From assembly GCA_018715045.1 (NCBI GenBank), contig DVMH01000021.1:1-64000 (forward strand): a stretch of 64,000 bases of DNA. Reading direction: 5' to 3'. The translations under genes were made by a program, and so were the position numbers. Position 1 is the first letter of the stretch. Each line of letters begins with the position of its first letter. A model generated the notes under the pieces. That model saw only the letters and a program-made list of their open reading frames with translations, ran no database searches and was not told where the DNA came from. Origin of the DNA: Candidatus Avidehalobacter gallistercoris (lineage in GTDB: Bacteria; Bacillota; Dehalobacteriia; UBA4068; UBA4997). Positions 62,321-64,000 of this stretch are shown here, piece after piece.

Positions 62321-62622
62321 TGATCGATTTAACCGTAATTGTGGAGGCTGTACTGACTTTGTGCATTGCGGCTGTTTCTGCCTTTGTCATTCCGTGGCTG
62401 AAACGCAAGGTAAGCGCGGAAAAGCTGGCAGAGGTTTCCGAGTGGGTGCAGATCGCAGTCACGGCTGCGGAGCAGATTTATAACGGGCCCGGCCGCGGTG
62501 CGGAAAAGAAAGCATACGTTTTGAAATTCCTCAATGACCGTGGGTATACCGTGGATATGGATGCCATCGAAAATCTGATCGAGGCGGCTGTCTATGAACT
62601 GCCTGAAAAACTGACCGAATAA
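62320..62622 (+). CDS. Phage holin, LL-H family
   Basis: A 100-residue protein with one N-terminal membrane segment (VIVEAVLTLCIAAVSAFVIPWLKRKV), then LAEVSEWVQIAVTAAEQIYNGPGRGAEKKAYVLKFLNDRGY and IENLIEAAVYEL, the complete pattern of phage_holin_6_1. Confidence 0.9.
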   Translation: MIDLTVIVEAVLTLCIAAVSAFVIPWLKRKVSAEKLAEVSEWVQIAVTAAEQIYNGPGRGAEKKAYVLKFLNDRGYTVDMDAIENLIEAAVYELPEKLTE

Positions 62623-62629
62623 CGGACAC

Positions 62630-62670
62630 ACAGCCACGGGGCAAAAAATAACTGCCTCGTGGCTGTTTTC
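62630..62670 (+). terminator. Terminator of the late operon
   Basis: A 13-bp stem (62630-62642 and 62654-62666, one G-U) starting ACAGCCACG, loop of 11, followed by TTTTCTCTATT. It ends the long structural transcript. Confidence 0.88.
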
Positions 62671-62674
62671 TCTA

Positions 62675-62703
62675 TTGACAATACATCTATAAAGGTGTAT
62701 AAT
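62675..62703 (+). promoter_or_regulatory. Consensus sigma-A promoter of the right-end module
   Basis: TTGACA (62675-62680), a 17-bp spacer and TATAAT (62698-62703): a perfect consensus promoter, so the downstream genes are probably read in the lysogen without phage factors. Confidence 0.92.
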
Positions 62704-62729
62704 TATAACACGATAAGGAGGCGAACCGT

Positions 62730-62930
62730 ATGATCTCACTGGCAGAATATGCAGCTATGCACGGCAAAAGCCCCGTAACAGTCAGGCAGATGGCCGCGCG
62801 GGGCGGTTTTCAAACCGCACAAAAAATTGCCCGCAACTGGATCATAGACGAAAACGAACCCTACCCGGACGGCAGGGTAAAGACGGGCAAGTACAGAAAT
62901 TGGCGTAAAAACGGGCGGGGGCAGAAATAA
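62730..62930 (+). CDS. Small HTH (excisionase-like) DNA-binding protein
   Basis: A 66-residue protein with ISLAEYAAMHGKSPVTVRQMAARGGFQTAQKIARNWIIDENEPYPDGRVKTGKY, a winged helix-turn-helix like the MerR/excisionase type. AAGGAGG precedes the start. Read from the strong promoter at 62675; terminator overlaps its end. It could be a regulator or an excision factor. Confidence 0.82.
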   Translation: MISLAEYAAMHGKSPVTVRQMAARGGFQTAQKIARNWIIDENEPYPDGRVKTGKYRNWRKNGRGQK

Positions 62931-62943
62931 GCCCCCGCTTTTG
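62915..62943 (+). terminator. Terminator after the HTH gene
   Basis: Stem GCGGGGGC/GCCCCCGC (62915-62922, 62931-62938) with an 8-base loop that contains the TAA stop, then TTTTGTT. It precedes the transposase gene by about 30 bp. Confidence 0.8.
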
Positions 62944-62971
62944 TTATCTCTATCGCTGGGAGGGTGCAGAT

Positions 62972-64000
62972 ATGGGTAAAGGTTATAAGCATTTAACATG
63001 GCATGACAGGCTAAAGATCGCTAAAATGAAAAACGAGGGCAGAAAGCAGGTAGAAATTGCCCACGCCCTGCACGTCAGTGAAAGCACGATCAGCCGCGAG
63101 CTGCGCCGATCCACCTACGAACACCTCAACAGCGACCTGACCACTGAAATACGCTACAACCCAGACGGTGCCCAGCAGCGGTATGAATATAACAAGACCG
63201 CCAAAGGCGCACCGCTGAAAATCGGCAGCGATCACGCCCTGGCGGCTTATATTGAAACGAAAATTGCGGATGAAAAATACAGCCCCTGCGCCGTGCTGGC
63301 TGAAATTGAAAACGATCCTGATCTGCAATTCAGCGTGACCATTTGCCGCGCCACCCTGTACAAGTACATTGATCAGGGCGTATTTCTGCGCATTACCAAC
63401 TGCGATCTGCCGTTCCGTGGCAAGCGGCGCAAACACAGGAAAACAAGGAAAGTCCGTGCCGCACGTCCCTCCTGCGGCGAAAGCATCGAAAAGCGCCCCG
63501 ACCACATCAATGATCGCAGCGAGTTTGGGCACTGGGAGCAGGATTTAGTGGACGGGTGCAGAGGCAGCAAAAGTAACGCACTTGTGCTGACCGAACGGCA
63601 GACCCGCCAGGAAATCACGGTTAAAATACCAGACAAGACAACGGACAGCGTGGTTGCCGCCCTGGACAGGCTGGAACGCAGGTTTGGGGAGTATTTCAAA
63701 GACGTTTTCAAGTCTATCACGATGGACAACGGCAGCGAGTTTGCAGACTGCGAGGGCATGGAGCGATCCCTTTTCGGCGGCAAGCGGACAAAATGCTACT
63801 ACTGCCACCCGTCCAATCCGCAGGAACGTGGCAGCAACGAAAAGCAAAACCAGATGCTGCGCCGTCACTTTCCGAAAGGCACGAACTTTGACAACGTAAC
63901 CGAGGAAATGCTGGAACGCGCCACCAGATGGCTGAACAACTACCCACGCAAACTGCTGGGCTGGCGTAACAGTCAGAGCCTTTTTGACGCCGCGCTGGCG
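62972..64000 (+). CDS. IS30-family transposase, partial (runs off the window)
   Basis: At least 343 residues are present and the frame is open to the last base. N-terminal HTH: LTWHDRLKIAKMKNEGRKQVEIAHALHVSESTISRELRRS. DDE domain: FGHWEQDLVDGCRGSKSNALVLTERQ (first Asp), SITMDNGSEFADCEGM (second Asp) and NPQERGSNEKQNQMLRRHFPKGTNF (catalytic Glu in NEKQN). IS30 transposases are usually about 330-390 residues, so only a few codons are missing. GGGAGGGTG lies upstream of the start. No terminal inverted repeat can be seen; codon use resembles the phage genes. It may serve phage integration or be a resident insertion sequence. Confidence 0.92.
   Translation, partial: MGKGYKHLTWHDRLKIAKMKNEGRKQVEIAHALHVSESTISRELRRSTYEHLNSDLTTEIRYNPDGAQQRYEYNKTAKGAPLKIGSDHALAAYIETKIADEKYSPCAVLAEIENDPDLQFSVTICRATLYKYIDQGVFLRITNCDLPFRGKRRKHRKTRKVRAARPSCGESIEKRPDHINDRSEFGHWEQDLVDGCRGSKSNALVLTERQTRQEITVKIPDKTTDSVVAALDRLERRFGEYFKDVFKSITMDNGSEFADCEGMERSLFGGKRTKCYYCHPSNPQERGSNEKQNQMLRRHFPKGTNFDNVTEEMLERATRWLNNYPRKLLGWRNSQSLFDAALA

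Larger units (their letters stand above)
21496..64000 (+). mobile_element. Prophage of a contractile-tailed (myovirus-type) temperate phage, partial
   Basis: From here all genes are on the plus strand, tightly packed with ATGA/TAATG overlaps, and follow the order early proteins, replication, regulator, terminase, portal, head, sheath and tube, tape measure, baseplate, fibre, DGR, lysis. Tail gene order is that of PBSX-like contractile tails. The left edge is set between the der promoter (21452) and the first phage signal (hairpin at 21496); no attachment site or target duplication could be defined. The right end lies outside the window. No tyrosine or serine integrase and no CI-like repressor were seen; an IS30-family transposase sits at the right edge. 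Confidence 0.93.

Noticed and set aside
62972-64000. A complete IS30 insertion sequence
   Set aside because: The left inverted repeat is not visible in the 30 bp between the terminator and the start codon, and the right end is outside the window, so only the gene is reported.

Overview
The window joins about 21.4 kb of bacterial chromosome (1 to ~21,455) to the left ~42.5 kb of a contractile-tailed temperate phage (about 21,496 to the right edge, where it runs off). The host looks like a Negativicutes (diderm Firmicutes). It carries a sodium-pump methylmalonyl-CoA decarboxylase operon with its epimerase (propionate-forming metabolism), Firmicutes-style clusters (obgE-nadD-yqeK-rsfS, rplU-rpmA, der-plsY-gpsA) and spoIVA, a spore-coat ATPase, so the lineage makes spores or descends from spore formers. 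This is inference from gene content; no rRNA is present.

Host part, mostly minus strand: mmdC(partial)-mmdD-mmdA-mce; tRNA-Arg(CCG); degV; a plus-strand beta-CASP metallo-beta-lactamase and a small membrane protein; then pdxY, rsfS, yqeK, nadD, an unidentified acidic membrane protein and obgE; rpmA-rplU; lysC-thrB-hom-ACT regulator (aspartate to threonine pathway); spoIVA; gpsA-plsY-der. Several sigma-A type promoters with 17-bp spacers and rho-independent terminators can be read directly.

Phage part, all plus strand: a left-end module (stand-alone IS30-type helix-turn-helix protein, small proteins, a hypervariable C-type-lectin-like protein, a SleB-like hydrolase); replication and recombination (DUF2800 nuclease, DUF2815, family A polymerase, DUF3310, DNA methyltransferases of which one locus is broken, VapE-type primase-helicase, a 12-copy iteron region that looks like an origin, VRR-NUC, SNF2 helicase); a late regulator; packaging and head (TerS, TerL, portal, a minor head protein fused to a papain-like toxin domain plus a probable immunity protein, scaffold, capsid); a PBSX-like contractile tail (sheath, tube, frameshifted assembly chaperone, tape measure, LysM protein, hub, baseplate); a diversity-generating retroelement (DGR); lysis genes; and a promoter-driven right-end module with a small DNA-binding protein and an IS30-family transposase running off the window.

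The main system is the DGR: an Avd-like helper (57095-57565), a 102-bp template repeat (57604-57705), a reverse transcriptase with the DGR signature GYQTSQ and YMDD (57924-58955), and a tail-tip target with variable repeat VR1 (59414-59515). A second target gene with its own variable repeat VR2 (22714-22788) lies about 35 kb away in the left-end module. Within 75 aligned bases VR2 differs from the template at 10 positions, all template adenines; VR1 differs at 13 of 102, 12 of them adenines.

A second striking feature is a cargo cassette in the tail genes (48835-49869). Its promoter has perfect TTGACA and TATAAT boxes separated by only 15 bp, 11 of them a run of G, as in phase-variable promoters; two coupled genes of unknown function and a terminator follow. 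Other noteworthy items are a canonical A AAA AAC frameshift site in the tail chaperone, G9 tracts in two methyltransferase loci, and IS30-type DNA-binding domains at both visible ends of the phage.
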